Shown: positions 18,305-26,383, counted from the stretch's first letter. The stretch: DNA of 64,000 nucleotides from Brevibacillus choshinensis (GCF_001420695.1 NZ_LJJB01000010.1:1365114-1429113); one strand, 5' to 3'. Notes: generated by a model not told the origin, from the sequence alone. Numbers and translations: made by a program.

Positions 18305-18389
18305 GAAACACCGCTCCATTTCCATTCTTAACTAGACTTGTCCATGCATGAAGACCTTACTGCTAAGTGAGAATAAAGACAACACCCAT

Positions 18390-18448
18390 CTCCGCTTGTC
18401 GGAGGAACGGGGTTAAGATAAAGGAGCGCTTCCTCTGTGGAAGTGCTC
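18390..18448 (-). other. Two hairpins between the phosphatidyltransferase gene and fabZ
   Basis: GAGCGCTTCC (18424-18433) pairs with GGAAGTGCTC (18439-18448), and CTCCG (18390-18394) with CGGAG (18400-18404). The first is followed by T5 on the plus strand; on the minus strand its tail is only CCTTTATCTT. They probably end or attenuate the upstream transcript or shape the fabZ leader. The rest of 18305-18490 holds nothing else I can name. Confidence 0.45.
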
Positions 18449-18490
18449 TTTTTCCAAGGAAGTGTTCTTCTCTACCAAGAATGTATTCCC

Positions 18491-19006
18491 TTACGTACGG
18501 TTCAGCAAACGAAACTTTCCCAGGTAGATCGCGCTCGTAATAAACGAGAACGCAATGACCGTCCACAGAATCTCTTCACTGTATTCATACCGATACATCG
18601 CCAAAGGAATTACCAGGTAAAACAATACCGTGGTGACCTTGCCATACGCATTTGCCGGTACGGTTTTCTTCCCGCGCAGGTGGTAGATCGCACCTGTAAC
18701 GATCATCGCTACGTCCCTTGCAAAGAAAAACAGGGCTGCCCACAAGCTGATTCGCTCTGTTAAAAACAACGAAGCAATCACTGACAACATCATTAATTTA
18801 TCGGCAAGCGGATCCATCATGATCCCGAATGTGGTCACTAGCTTATGCTTTCTCGCAATGTACCCATCTGCAATATCCGTTAGTCCCGCCAAAATCAGGA
18901 TGCCCAATGCGATCTCTACATGATACGGTTCTTCGGAAAAAAAGATGTACAGGTACAAAGGGATGAGCACGATGCGAAAGATCGTAAGCAAATTAGGAAG
19001 ATTCAC
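18491..19006 (-). CDS. CDP-alcohol phosphatidyltransferase (PgsA-like)
   Basis: This 171-residue integral membrane enzyme transfers a phosphatidyl group from CDP-diacylglycerol to an alcohol; by length and pattern it resembles phosphatidylglycerophosphate synthase. The full family motif is present from DIADGYIAR to GIMMDPLAD, with the Asp/Gly/Ala/Arg and last two Asp in correct spacing (roughly residues 43-68). Four to five membrane helices flank it. The start is GTG at 19006, six bases after GGAGGG. It is a single-gene unit with a promoter just upstream. Substrate (glycerol-3-phosphate or another alcohol) cannot be decided from sequence, so no symbol is given. Confidence 0.85.
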   Translation of the reverse strand: MNLPNLLTIFRIVLIPLYLYIFFSEEPYHVEIALGILILAGLTDIADGYIARKHKLVTTFGIMMDPLADKLMMLSVIASLFLTERISLWAALFFFARDVAMIVTGAIYHLRGKKTVPANAYGKVTTVLFYLVIPLAMYRYEYSEEILWTVIAFSFITSAIYLGKFRLLNRT

Positions 19007-19057
19007 GGATATCCCTCCGTAGTCAGATCGTCACTTCCTTTTTCAACCACTCGATCT

Positions 19058-19087
19058 ATTATACTCTGTGGACAATCGCCCCAACAA
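19058..19087 (-). promoter_or_regulatory. Promoter of the phosphatidyltransferase gene
   Basis: On the minus strand TTGTTG (19082-19087) and a perfect TATAAT (19058-19063) are 18 bases apart, about 50 bases before the GTG start. Confidence 0.55.
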
Positions 19088-19133
19088 GTCCCTGCAAAAA
19101 ACGGAAGCCAAAGGCATTTGAAATTAGACCTCC

Positions 19134-19178
19134 CTTTTAAAGATAAAGAACCGCATAGAACTAAGTTCTACACGGTTC
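19134..19178 (-). terminator. Terminator after the M20 peptidase gene
   Basis: GAACCG (19148-19153) pairs with CGGTTC (19173-19178), with an inner AGAAC/GTTCT stem. On the minus strand a tail TTTATCTTTAAAA follows. Confidence 0.65.
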
Positions 19179-19220
19179 CCATTCCTCTGCCATAACCCCT
19201 TGCCGGCAGTCCTTTTTTCT

Positions 19221-20690
19221 TCAGTTGCTTCCAGCAACCTTGATGAGGGTGTTGTAAATCATTTTGGTTCCTTCCTCGAGTGAATTTACGGATATTCTTT
19301 CGTCATTACCATGCATGCGCTCAAGGGTATCGTTATCAAGCGGATACGGGTAGATGCCGTAGACCGGGACTCCCCTGTTCCGCCAAGCCGCTCCGTCGGT
19401 ACCCGCCTCAAACAATGCTGGAACCACCTCTGCTTCAGGCCAAACCGATTTGCTGCTTTCCGCAAGTGCCTTATAGAGCTCCGTTTCTGTTGAAGACGGT
19501 ACAGCTTTCGTACGTTGGTCGTAGTATTTCCCGGCCTCTTCTTCGCTCATATTGCTCGCCAAACTTACCTTAACCTCAGGGTCTGCAATCACGTTTTGAA
19601 GCTGTTCCATTACCTCAAACGGCGTAGAACCGGGTACAAGCCGCACATTGATGATGGCCTCAGCTGAACCTGGAATGACATTTTCCTTGACGCCTGCTTG
19701 AATGATCGTCGGTGCAACGGTATTGCGCATTAAGGCATGCCAAAGGAGTGGATAGCTACCCAGTTCCACCACCTTCTCCCCTGCCTCGCGAGCCTTTGAT
19801 GGATCCTTGCTTTCAGCTAATTTCTTCAAATGGCTTGCGAGCGGCTCCTTGGCAGTCCTCGAGAGGGCCAGAAAATACTCTCTGGTTTGATCGTTAAGAG
19901 TCGGGTCGGTATCCCAGTTGGTGATCTTCGTCAGTGCCAGCGAAAGACTCTTAATGGCACTGTCAGGCATCGGCCGGGAAGAATGGGTCGGTTTTCCGGA
20001 CGCAGTCAGCTTGAAGGAAACATAGATCTTATCTCGTGTAGTAATATTGACCTGTGTTGTCTTTCCATCGGCGTCTTGGAAAATCCATCCGCCCTCGTTA
20101 AGCGCAAATTCGGCGTCGATCTTTTCCCAGTAATTCTTCGCCAGCCATTCCGTGCCATATTCTCCTGCTTCCTCGTCGGCTTCCGCAAGAAAAATCACAT
20201 CCCGATCTAGCGAAACATTCTTTTCTTTCACCATCATGACCGCTTGGGCAAAAACTGCCAACCCGCCTTTGAAGTCCATAGCTCCGCGCCCCATGACATA
20301 TCCGTCTTTGATAACACCTCCGAACGGATCGACGGTCCAGTTTTTTCGCTCGACGGGTACGACGTCGGAATGAGCGGCGAGCAATACTGGCTTCTTAGTG
20401 CCATTTCCCTTTAAACGAGCGATGAAGTGAGCTTGGCCGGAAGGAGTTTTGATGACATCCGTCTCCACTCCGAGTTTATCGAATTTACTCTTCAAAAATT
20501 CTGCCAGCGCCAGAGTTTGTCCTCCAGGATTGGTCGAATCGAAGCGGAGCAGTTCTTGAAGCAGTTTGGCTGTCTCGCTGCTGACGACCTCCGATTGTAC
20601 GTTGGAAACCGCTGCTGCCGACGAAAGAGGGGTAAGGCTTGTCAAGAGGGACAGTGTAAGAAAGGCTGTACCAATAAACTTGCGCTTCAT
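19221..20690 (-). CDS. Secreted M20-family metallopeptidase
   Basis: This 489-residue protein is an M20/M25/M40-type zinc aminoacylase or carboxypeptidase with a signal peptide (residues 1-26, SSAAA). Metal and catalytic residues are visible: H107 and D109 (AAHSDVVP), D139 (GRGAMDFKGG), the E173/E174 pair (EADEEAGEYG), and a C-terminal FEAGTDGAAWR. The dimerisation domain lies at about 215-335. The ATG at 20690 is preceded by GAGGAGG. Most M20 enzymes are cytosolic, so export suggests a role in peptide scavenging outside the cell. It is a single-gene unit with a cre-like site beside the ribosome-binding site. The substrate is unknown. Confidence 0.88.
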   Translation of the reverse strand: MKRKFIGTAFLTLSLLTSLTPLSSAAAVSNVQSEVVSSETAKLLQELLRFDSTNPGGQTLALAEFLKSKFDKLGVETDVIKTPSGQAHFIARLKGNGTKKPVLLAAHSDVVPVERKNWTVDPFGGVIKDGYVMGRGAMDFKGGLAVFAQAVMMVKEKNVSLDRDVIFLAEADEEAGEYGTEWLAKNYWEKIDAEFALNEGGWIFQDADGKTTQVNITTRDKIYVSFKLTASGKPTHSSRPMPDSAIKSLSLALTKITNWDTDPTLNDQTREYFLALSRTAKEPLASHLKKLAESKDPSKAREAGEKVVELGSYPLLWHALMRNTVAPTIIQAGVKENVIPGSAEAIINVRLVPGSTPFEVMEQLQNVIADPEVKVSLASNMSEEEAGKYYDQRTKAVPSSTETELYKALAESSKSVWPEAEVVPALFEAGTDGAAWRNRGVPVYGIYPYPLDNDTLERMHGNDERISVNSLEEGTKMIYNTLIKVAGSN

Positions 20691-20714
20691 TATGTAGTTC
20701 CTCCTCTCGTTTCA

Positions 20715-20728
20715 TGAAAATGCTTTCA
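20715..20728 (-). promoter_or_regulatory. Possible CcpA (cre-like) operator
   Basis: The minus strand reads TGAAAGCATTTTCA, one base off a typical cre pattern (TGAAAGCG followed by a TTTTCA-like half). It lies directly before the ribosome site of the M20 peptidase, where a bound regulator could block elongation. Prediction from pattern only. Confidence 0.35.
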
Positions 20729-20830
20729 CGCGTTTTATTATATTATTTATTTAGAATTTTCCGTTAATTATTGTCTGACATGCAGGTTTACGTGCGTAAC
20801 ATGTTGATAACTGTGCCGATACGGCAATAA

Positions 20831-20873
20831 TTAAAAACGAAGGACTGTGCAGCCATTGCTTCTGCACAGTCCT
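20831..20873 (-). terminator. Terminator of the mbl-flhO-flhP-rpoY unit
   Basis: A perfect 12-bp stem, AGGACTGTGCAG (20841-20852) with CTGCACAGTCCT (20862-20873), is followed on the minus strand by TCGTTTTTAATT. Confidence 0.9.
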
Positions 20874-20916
20874 TGCAAATTTATTCTGGGGCAATCGTTT
20901 TTCGATAAGCCTTTTC

Positions 20917-21165
20917 TTAAGTCCCTGCAAACAACAAATCCCACATATGCTTGTATGTACCCAGATCAAACACTTCTGATGTTGGTTTATGTCCAACCAC
21001 ACCATAACCGATCATCAGTCCGATGACCAGCGAGAAGAACAACAGAAGGGGGACCATCAAGATCTTGATCATGACGATGGGCCAATTCTTACCTCTTCGT
21101 GCGCGTTCTTTTGTCTTGACCTCTTGGGTATCACGCGGGAATGGTTGTCCCTTTCCTCGATCCAT
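20917..21165 (-). CDS. Small membrane protein of the RpoY/EpuA family (DUF3961-like tail)
   Basis: This 82-residue protein has a basic, cytosolic N-terminus (about residues 1-32), one strong membrane helix (about 33-57, IVMIKILMVPLLLFFSLVIG) and a short extracellular tail ending in WDLLFAGT. The pattern fits the small Firmicute protein annotated as DNA-directed RNA polymerase subunit beta or EpuA, often found after flhP. I start at the ATG at 21165 because GAGAGGAG lies close upstream; an open frame continues into flhP without a better site. It is the last gene of the mbl operon, 28 bases beyond the flhP stop. The polymerase label is a naming habit and is not supported by this sequence. Confidence 0.7.
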   Translation of the reverse strand: MDRGKGQPFPRDTQEVKTKERARRGKNWPIVMIKILMVPLLLFFSLVIGLMIGYGVVGHKPTSEVFDLGTYKHMWDLLFAGT

Positions 21166-21193
21166 GCTCCTCTCTCCCGTCATCATGATTGAA

Positions 21194-22027
21194 TTATCTG
21201 CTTCTGATTGAATTGGCAATGCCCATCATCTGATCGCTGATGCCAATTGCCCGTGAGTTTAACTGATACGCCCGCTGGATGTTTACCAGCTGGGACATTT
21301 CCTCCATCATATTGACGTTGGAGGATTCGAGTGCACCTTGGCGCAGAGTTGCGACATCTTCGTCAAGAGCATTTTTATATTTGGTATCCGGCGCAATTCC
21401 AGAGGCCAGATCCGGATCGAAGAGGTCCTGTCCTACCTGCTGCAATTCGTCGGGGTTGTCCACTTTCCATAAACCAATTGTATCAACCGGTTCACCATCC
21501 ATTGTGACACTGCCATCCTCAGTAATCAGGATATCTCCTACAGGGTCATTAAAGGTGATGGGATTACCGCTACTATTGGTCAAAATATGACCGGATGCTG
21601 TATGGAGGACATATCCTCCGTCATCATCACTATACTGGAGTTTGAAATTCCCCTCACGTGTTAGGCGGTTTTCCTCTTGAAGCAATGCACCATTTGCATC
21701 TTTGATTTTTCTCGTAACGAGGAAATAACCTTCCCCCTGAATCATCAAGTCCGTCGGTACATCTGTCTGTTTCATGCTACCCTGACCCATATCGAGCTTG
21801 GTCAGTCCGAGACGGGCACCGCTGCCAATGCGCAAACCAGCTGGCGTATTGCGGTTCTGATTATCTGCTGCGGGCTGTTCGTTCATCGAGTCAGAAAGTA
21901 GCTCGGAAAACGATGCCACTCGACGCTTGAAGCCAACCGTATCGATATTCGACAGGTTGTTGGACGTATTGTCCAGCGCTTGCTGAATGCCGCGCATGGC
22001 AGCTGTGGAAATGTTAAGCGACTGCAT
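21194..22027 (-). CDS. flhP: Flagellar hook-basal body rod protein FlhP
   Basis: This 277-residue protein belongs to the FlgG/FlgF/FlhO/FlhP rod-hook family. It has the N-terminal signature (ALDNTSNNLSNIDTVGFKRR) and the C-terminal helix (NVNMMEEMSQLVNIQRAYQLNSR, shown here as the conserved end) that pack into the axial core, around a variable middle of about 110-200. It is exported by the flagellar secretion system and has no Sec signal. AGGAGG precedes the ATG at 22027. It follows flhO by 15 bases, an order conserved with B. subtilis next to mbl, which supports flhP rather than flgG. Confidence 0.9.
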   Translation of the reverse strand: MQSLNISTAAMRGIQQALDNTSNNLSNIDTVGFKRRVASFSELLSDSMNEQPAADNQNRNTPAGLRIGSGARLGLTKLDMGQGSMKQTDVPTDLMIQGEGYFLVTRKIKDANGALLQEENRLTREGNFKLQYSDDDGGYVLHTASGHILTNSSGNPITFNDPVGDILITEDGSVTMDGEPVDTIGLWKVDNPDELQQVGQDLFDPDLASGIAPDTKYKNALDEDVATLRQGALESSNVNMMEEMSQLVNIQRAYQLNSRAIGISDQMMGIANSIRSR

Positions 22028-22042
22028 CTGTGCTACCTCCTA

Positions 22043-22987
22043 TTACCCGTTTACCCGGCCGATTTCGTTTGCCGCTTTTTCCAGTGTGCCATCTATTGTG
22101 GTAATGACACGTTGGTTTGCTTCATAGGCGCGCAATGCGCTCATCATGCTTGTGATCGTCTGCATCGGATCGACGTTTGCCCGCTCGATCCAGCCTTGCT
22201 GGGTGCCATAGCGCCCAGCGATAAGTGGGTCATTTGCCTCCGCTACATCGAGCGATTCGACAGGAATATCTCCTTCGAAACGGAAAATGTTCGTACCTTC
22301 ACGGACCAGCTTCATAGGATCGGTAATGACACTCAGTCCAAGCCTTTGATTGTTTGGCAATGAAACAAGTTCCTTGGTAGTTGGGTCCTCATACTGAAGA
22401 TCCCCGGTTTTACTGATGATCAGACCTTGCCCTACACTCACACCGTTCAACAGATCATCCGGATTATTCACTCGAACAGCTTGATTCTGAGCATCCAACA
22501 CGTAATAGCCGTCCGCCGTCACGAGGTAACCGTCCGAATTGACGCTCCAGTTGCCGTTTCGTGTGTAGCGAATATCCTCTGGCTGTGCTGGCTGAGTCAA
22601 ATCTTCCAATCGAGCCACGCTATAAAACAAGCGGCGCTCATTGCCGTCCTGATCAGGCTGCAGGTTGTCCATTAAAGCGACATCGTAAGGATTGCGCGTC
22701 TCTGCGATATCACCCTGTGTAAACATGGGCATGGCCTCCGACATGTAGACGCCGGAGTTCAGCCGACCAATCACAGCAGCCTGTCCACTCAAATTGGGAT
22801 AGCCCTGAATATCAGGACCCTCTTGATCACGAATACGGGAAATCAATTGCTCCGGAAATGCACGCATCACACCCAAGTCCTGCTTGAACCCTGGAGTGTT
22901 GACGTTAGCCAGATTGTTCGCCAGCGATTCTTGCCTGTTCTGCAAGGCCAGCATGCCAGATGCAGACGTATACAAGCCTCTGATCAC
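22043..22987 (-). CDS. flhO: Flagellar hook-basal body rod protein FlhO
   Basis: This 314-residue FlgF/FlgG-family axial protein starts with the conserved segment SASGMLALQNRQESLANNLA (residues 8-27) and ends with an IERANVDPMQTITSMMSALRA-type helix. The middle (about 90-230) is the variable surface domain. It forms part of the flagellar rod/hook outside the membrane. The start is GTG at 22987 behind a GGGGG-type ribosome site. It lies six bases after mbl and before flhP, as in B. subtilis, so the three are probably co-transcribed from the mbl promoter. Confidence 0.9.
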   Translation of the reverse strand: MIRGLYTSASGMLALQNRQESLANNLANVNTPGFKQDLGVMRAFPEQLISRIRDQEGPDIQGYPNLSGQAAVIGRLNSGVYMSEAMPMFTQGDIAETRNPYDVALMDNLQPDQDGNERRLFYSVARLEDLTQPAQPEDIRYTRNGNWSVNSDGYLVTADGYYVLDAQNQAVRVNNPDDLLNGVSVGQGLIISKTGDLQYEDPTTKELVSLPNNQRLGLSVITDPMKLVREGTNIFRFEGDIPVESLDVAEANDPLIAGRYGTQQGWIERANVDPMQTITSMMSALRAYEANQRVITTIDGTLEKAANEIGRVNG

Positions 22988-22993
22988 GTAATC

Positions 22994-24010
22994 TTACCCC
23001 CTGAATAATTTCTTATTCCGGTGCGCTGGTACTTTGTCCAGGTAGTCCAGCATCATTCCTGTTCCTTTGGCTACACACATCATAGGCTCGTCCGCTACCA
23101 GTACAGGGACCTTCAATTCGTCCGCCAGTATTTGGTCGATGCCATGCAATAATGCGCCGCCACCGGTCAAGAAAACACCCTTATCAATTATATCGGCAGA
23201 AAGCTCCGGAGGTGTTCGTTCTAAAACAGATTTCGAGGCTTGTACAATTGCACTGACCGACTCGGCCAGGGCTTCTTGGACTTCATTTGATCGAATAGTA
23301 ATTGTCTGTGGCAGCCCGCTTACCATATCTCGACCGCGAATGTCCATTTCGTCCTGGCGTGAGTCGGAAACGGTACCAATCTGAACTTTGATATCTTCAG
23401 CCGTGCGTTCCCCAATCAGCAGCTTATATTTATTTTTTATGTACCGCATAATAGCCACATCAAATGTATCGCCTGCAATTTTGATGGAGGATGAAGTCAC
23501 AATGTCGCCCATCGACAGTACTGCTACATCGGTAGTACCCCCACCGATATCCACTACCATATTGCCCGACGGCTGAAAAATGTCCATTCCTGCCCCTACT
23601 GCGGCTACTTTCGGCTCTTCCTCAATGTATACTTCTCTGGCGCCACCGCTACGTTCAGCAGCTTCTCGAATTGCTTTTTGCTCAACAGAAGTAATGTTGG
23701 TCGGGCAGCAAATCAGGATACGTGGACGGGCAAACATGCTTTTGCCGCCAATTTTGGTCATAAAGTGTTTCAGCATGGCCTCAGTAATTTCAAAATCCGC
23801 AATAACGCCTTCTCGCAAAGGTCGGATCGCTACGATGTTTCCTGGGGTGCGGCCCACCATTCGGTGAGCTTCGTTGCCCACAGCCAATACTTTTCTGGTT
23901 TTGCTGTCAATAGCTACGACAGATGGTTCATCCAGGACAATTCCCTTGCCTTTTACAAAAACCAAGACATTGGCTGTCCCCAAGTCGATCCCGATATCTT
24001 TGCCAAACAT
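22994..24010 (-). CDS. mbl: Actin-like cell shape protein Mbl
   Basis: This 338-residue MreB-family ATPase polymerises on the inner membrane and guides wall synthesis along the cell side. Actin-fold motifs are visible: phosphate-1 loop DLGTANVLVF (about residue 9), phosphate-2 VVDIGGGTTDVAVLS (about 160), and adenosine motif LTGGGALLHGI (about 288). The N-terminal MFGKDIGID and the neighbours spoIIID upstream and flhO downstream match B. subtilis mbl rather than mreB, which sits with mreCD. A good promoter lies just upstream. It is the first gene of mbl-flhO-flhP-rpoY. Confidence 0.93.
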   Translation of the reverse strand: MFGKDIGIDLGTANVLVFVKGKGIVLDEPSVVAIDSKTRKVLAVGNEAHRMVGRTPGNIVAIRPLREGVIADFEITEAMLKHFMTKIGGKSMFARPRILICCPTNITSVEQKAIREAAERSGGAREVYIEEEPKVAAVGAGMDIFQPSGNMVVDIGGGTTDVAVLSMGDIVTSSSIKIAGDTFDVAIMRYIKNKYKLLIGERTAEDIKVQIGTVSDSRQDEMDIRGRDMVSGLPQTITIRSNEVQEALAESVSAIVQASKSVLERTPPELSADIIDKGVFLTGGGALLHGIDQILADELKVPVLVADEPMMCVAKGTGMMLDYLDKVPAHRNKKLFRG

Positions 24011-24049
24011 GAAAGGTCCTCCCTGTTACCAGTTACATTTCTACCTAAT

Positions 24050-24078
24050 ATCATAGGCTCTTCTACGTAAGAGGACAA
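24050..24078 (-). promoter_or_regulatory. Promoter of the mbl operon
   Basis: On the minus strand TTGTCC (24073-24078) and TATGAT (24050-24055) are separated by 17 bases, 40 bases upstream of the mbl ATG. Confidence 0.7.
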
Positions 24079-24090
24079 GGAAATTCTTTC

Positions 24091-24375
24091 TTATACACTT
24101 TCCTCCTGTTCTATTCGAACCTTTTTACTACGTCGTTTGTACTTGATTTTCGTTGCTTCCCCTCCCCGCAAATGTCTGATGGCTTTGTGATATTCCAAAA
24201 TTTCCTTTACCTGGTTTGCCAACTCTGGATTTATCTCAGGCAGCCGCTCAGTCAAGTCCTTGTGCACTGTACTTTTCGAAACACCGAATTCTTTGGCGAT
24301 CATCCGGACCGTATTTCGCGTCTCCACAATATATCGGCCTATTTTGATGGTTCGCTCTTTGATGTAGTCGTGCAC
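24091..24375 (-). CDS. spoIIID: Sporulation transcription factor SpoIIID
   Basis: SpoIIID is a small DNA-binding regulator of mother-cell genes made under sigma-E. The 94-residue protein has a helix-turn-helix at about residues 20-45 (TVRMIAKEFGVSKSTVHKDL) and a basic C-terminal tail (KIKYKRRSKKVR) that also binds DNA. I use the GTG at 24375, eight bases after AAGGAGG; the frame is open for 20 more codons but without a ribosome site, and the resulting length fits the 93 residues of the B. subtilis protein. It lies directly before mbl, as in B. subtilis. Confidence 0.95.
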   Translation of the reverse strand: MHDYIKERTIKIGRYIVETRNTVRMIAKEFGVSKSTVHKDLTERLPEINPELANQVKEILEYHKAIRHLRGGEATKIKYKRRSKKVRIEQEESV

Positions 24376-24410
24376 GTCACTCGCCTCCTTGTATCTACAT
24401 TGTCTGATAC

Positions 24411-24439
24411 AATATATGGGTGCGTAGGGACACATATTC
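24411..24439 (-). promoter_or_regulatory. Putative sigma-E promoter of spoIIID
   Basis: On the minus strand GAATATG (24433-24439) and CATATATT (24411-24418) are separated by 14 bases, close to the sigma-E consensus (KMATATT, 14, CATACAHT). Sigma-E control of spoIIID is established in B. subtilis. Confidence 0.55.
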
Positions 24440-24497
24440 TACGTTTCCAAGCCTGACAAGCCAGCACGGCCGCATCTTTTTTCAACAGTTTGTACCA

Positions 24498-24542
24498 AAA
24501 ACAAAAAAACACCTGCAAAAGGTCGTCTTTTACAGGTGTTTT
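24498..24542 (-). terminator. Terminator of spoIIQ
   Basis: A 13-bp stem with one mismatch pairs 24509-24521 with 24527-24540; on the minus strand it is followed by GTTTTTTTG. It lies just beyond the spoIIQ stop at 24551. Confidence 0.88.
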
Positions 24543-24550
24543 GTGCGTGT

Positions 24551-25291
24551 TTATTGATTTTTGACGGTGGTATCGCCTTGAATCAAATACTGTTCAGGGT
24601 TGACTGATTTTCCATCGACACGAACTTCAAAGTGCAAGTGGACACCAGAATCTTTCTCATATTCGTTGCGTCCTGCAGACCCGATTACCTGACCTTGCGT
24701 CACTTCATCGCCCGGTTTGACGACTACGTTTTCCAAGCTTTGATACACGGTAACCATTTTGTCTGCGTGTTCCACTTCAATCACTTTCCCTACGAGTGGG
24801 TCATTTTCCACTTTGAGGACTTTCCCTGCCAGTGCAGCGACGACATCAAAGCCTTTGCCATCCGTGGATTTCAAATCAATGCCCGTATGCGGGAAGTAAG
24901 AGTTGTTGTACTTCACCAAAGCTTTTTGCTGATTGTCCTTGGAGGCTTGCTCGTCATAGAAGCTCATCCCCAAATCGTACTGAACGCCTTTTCCAACTGG
25001 CCATGCCAACGGTTGTACAGTTCCTGCGACTGGTACCGACTCTTCGCCTTGTGGTGAAGCCACTGGGGTCTCAGGGGTAGTCACTGCCACGTTTTCCTTG
25101 ACGTTCGTCAGATTGGATACCGTGTCCATGACGCTACCCTGATACCACATCACAAAAGCGAGAATGATTGCTGCGGTCCCGATGTAGATTGCAGGAAAAG
25201 CCCATTTCTTACCCAATACTTTTTTCCAAGAACTCGACTTCTTGAATGGAATCGGTTGATTCTGATTTTTTTGATCTTCCATTGTTTTCAT
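24551..25291 (-). CDS. spoIIQ: Stage II sporulation protein Q, M23/LytM domain
   Basis: SpoIIQ is made in the forespore under sigma-F and pairs with mother-cell SpoIIIAH across the intermembrane space during engulfment. The protein (246 residues from ATG 25291; ATG 25282 is the alternative) has a membrane helix at about 33-50 and a LytM/M23 domain at about 125-235. It keeps the full zinc set: H135 and D139 (HTGID) and H218 and H220 (HLH). In B. subtilis one His is lost, as I recall, and the domain is inactive. An in-frame start at 25366 would lie upstream of the sigma-F-like promoter and is rejected. Its neighbours are spoIID and spoIIID. Confidence 0.92.
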   Translation of the reverse strand: MKTMEDQKNQNQPIPFKKSSSWKKVLGKKWAFPAIYIGTAAIILAFVMWYQGSVMDTVSNLTNVKENVAVTTPETPVASPQGEESVPVAGTVQPLAWPVGKGVQYDLGMSFYDEQASKDNQQKALVKYNNSYFPHTGIDLKSTDGKGFDVVAALAGKVLKVENDPLVGKVIEVEHADKMVTVYQSLENVVVKPGDEVTQGQVIGSAGRNEYEKDSGVHLHFEVRVDGKSVNPEQYLIQGDTTVKNQ

Positions 25292-25303
25292 CACCTCATC
25301 CCT

Positions 25304-25332
25304 CAGTATCGCCAGAATTTTAGCGTATAAAC
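25304..25332 (-). promoter_or_regulatory. Putative sigma-F/sigma-G promoter of spoIIQ
   Basis: On the minus strand GTTTA (25328-25332) and GGCGATACTG (25304-25313) are 14 bases apart, a close match to the sigma-F pattern (GYATA, about 15, GGNRANAMTW). The distance to the start codon also fits. Confidence 0.6.
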
Positions 25333-25372
25333 CTGAGAGAGAAGGGAAAAGTAAAAATTTGCGCAACTGTAA

Positions 25373-26383
25373 CTAAACAGGGATGATCTTCGTAAAATTT
25401 TGCAGGGAGACTCCTTGATAGAAGTACTTTACGATCTGTTCGGCATTTTTCCCTTTCTTGGCCATGCCGTTGGCTCCCCATTGGCTCATGCCTACACCGT
25501 GCCCGAATCCTTTGGTCGTAATGTACACCTGATTGCCTCGCAGCTCCATCGTAAAAGAGGACGAGTTCAGGTTTAGCTTTTCACGAAATTCCCGCCCGGT
25601 GAACTCCTTGCCGCCAATGCTAATCTTGCCGACTCGATTCCCCGTCGTCTTTGATTCGATCTGGTACCAGGCACCGTTCGTGGATGCCTCTTGGGTTAAC
25701 TTAACACCGAGGTTCTTCTCGAGCTCATCGGTCGTCATCGTCACGGTCTCTTCATAGCGTGGGGATTGGATATCCCAAGGGCTCGGCACGCTTTTCAGGT
25801 AGGGAATTGGCTTTTCCCAGTACTCACCCGAATTTTCTGTAAAGCCATTGCTCGTGGAAAAGAAAGTAGCATCAATTGGCTTCCCATCGTACGTCAGCAC
25901 GACGCCTGCTGTTGCCCGTACGGCTTGAAGAATACGCTGGTTCTTCCACTCGTACTGATCCTTCCAACGTTCGCGTCGCTGACTTTCATCCATATACACC
26001 TGATGTTGAACGGTATCCAGTACTTGTGCTCCCTGTGGCACATCGTCCAGTTTGCTTTCGCTCAACCTGCGAACGATATACGTTCTCGCTGCCAATGCTT
26101 GCGCCTTAAGTGCTTCCAGCTCAAATTCGGCAGGCATCTCTGCTGCTACCACTCCCGCGATGTACGTTTCCAACTGCACCGTTTCTACCACCTTTTTCTC
26201 CGTGCGATAGACCTTCACTTGGAGAGGCGGTCCCGCTTCGGTAAGGTTGTCCGGAACAGACACGGCGACATTGGCTGGACCTTCTGGGGATGCTCCTGGA
26301 GCAAACCAGTAGACCAGCGTTGCAGGAATGGCGACGAGCAAGATCGGCAAAGCGATGAACCACATGAGTAGGTAACGTTTCAT
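25373..26383 (-). CDS. spoIID: Stage II sporulation protein D
   Basis: SpoIID is a membrane-anchored lytic transglycosylase that, with SpoIIM and SpoIIP, degrades septal peptidoglycan during engulfment. The 336-residue protein has an N-terminal membrane anchor (residues 4-28) and the SpoIID domain. The catalytic Glu is E82 in VVAAEMPAEFELEALKAQA, and the C-terminal GFGHGVGMSQWGANGMA signature is present. The ATG at 26383 follows GAGGAGG by nine bases. It sits between murA and spoIIQ, the B. subtilis order. An inverted repeat TAGACA cttttA TGTCTA lies in its leader at 26409-26426. Confidence 0.93.
   Translation of the reverse strand: MKRYLLMWFIALPILLVAIPATLVYWFAPGASPEGPANVAVSVPDNLTEAGPPLQVKVYRTEKKVVETVQLETYIAGVVAAEMPAEFELEALKAQALAARTYIVRRLSESKLDDVPQGAQVLDTVQHQVYMDESQRRERWKDQYEWKNQRILQAVRATAGVVLTYDGKPIDATFFSTSNGFTENSGEYWEKPIPYLKSVPSPWDIQSPRYEETVTMTTDELEKNLGVKLTQEASTNGAWYQIESKTTGNRVGKISIGGKEFTGREFREKLNLNSSSFTMELRGNQVYITTKGFGHGVGMSQWGANGMAKKGKNAEQIVKYFYQGVSLQNFTKIIPV

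Noticed and set aside
22043-22987. Assigning flgG or flgF to the rod protein genes
   Set aside because: Both families share the ends seen here, but the position after mbl and the pair order match flhO-flhP of Bacillus.
22994-24010. Calling the actin-like gene mreB
   Set aside because: There is no mreCD beside it; spoIIID upstream and flhO downstream are the mbl context.
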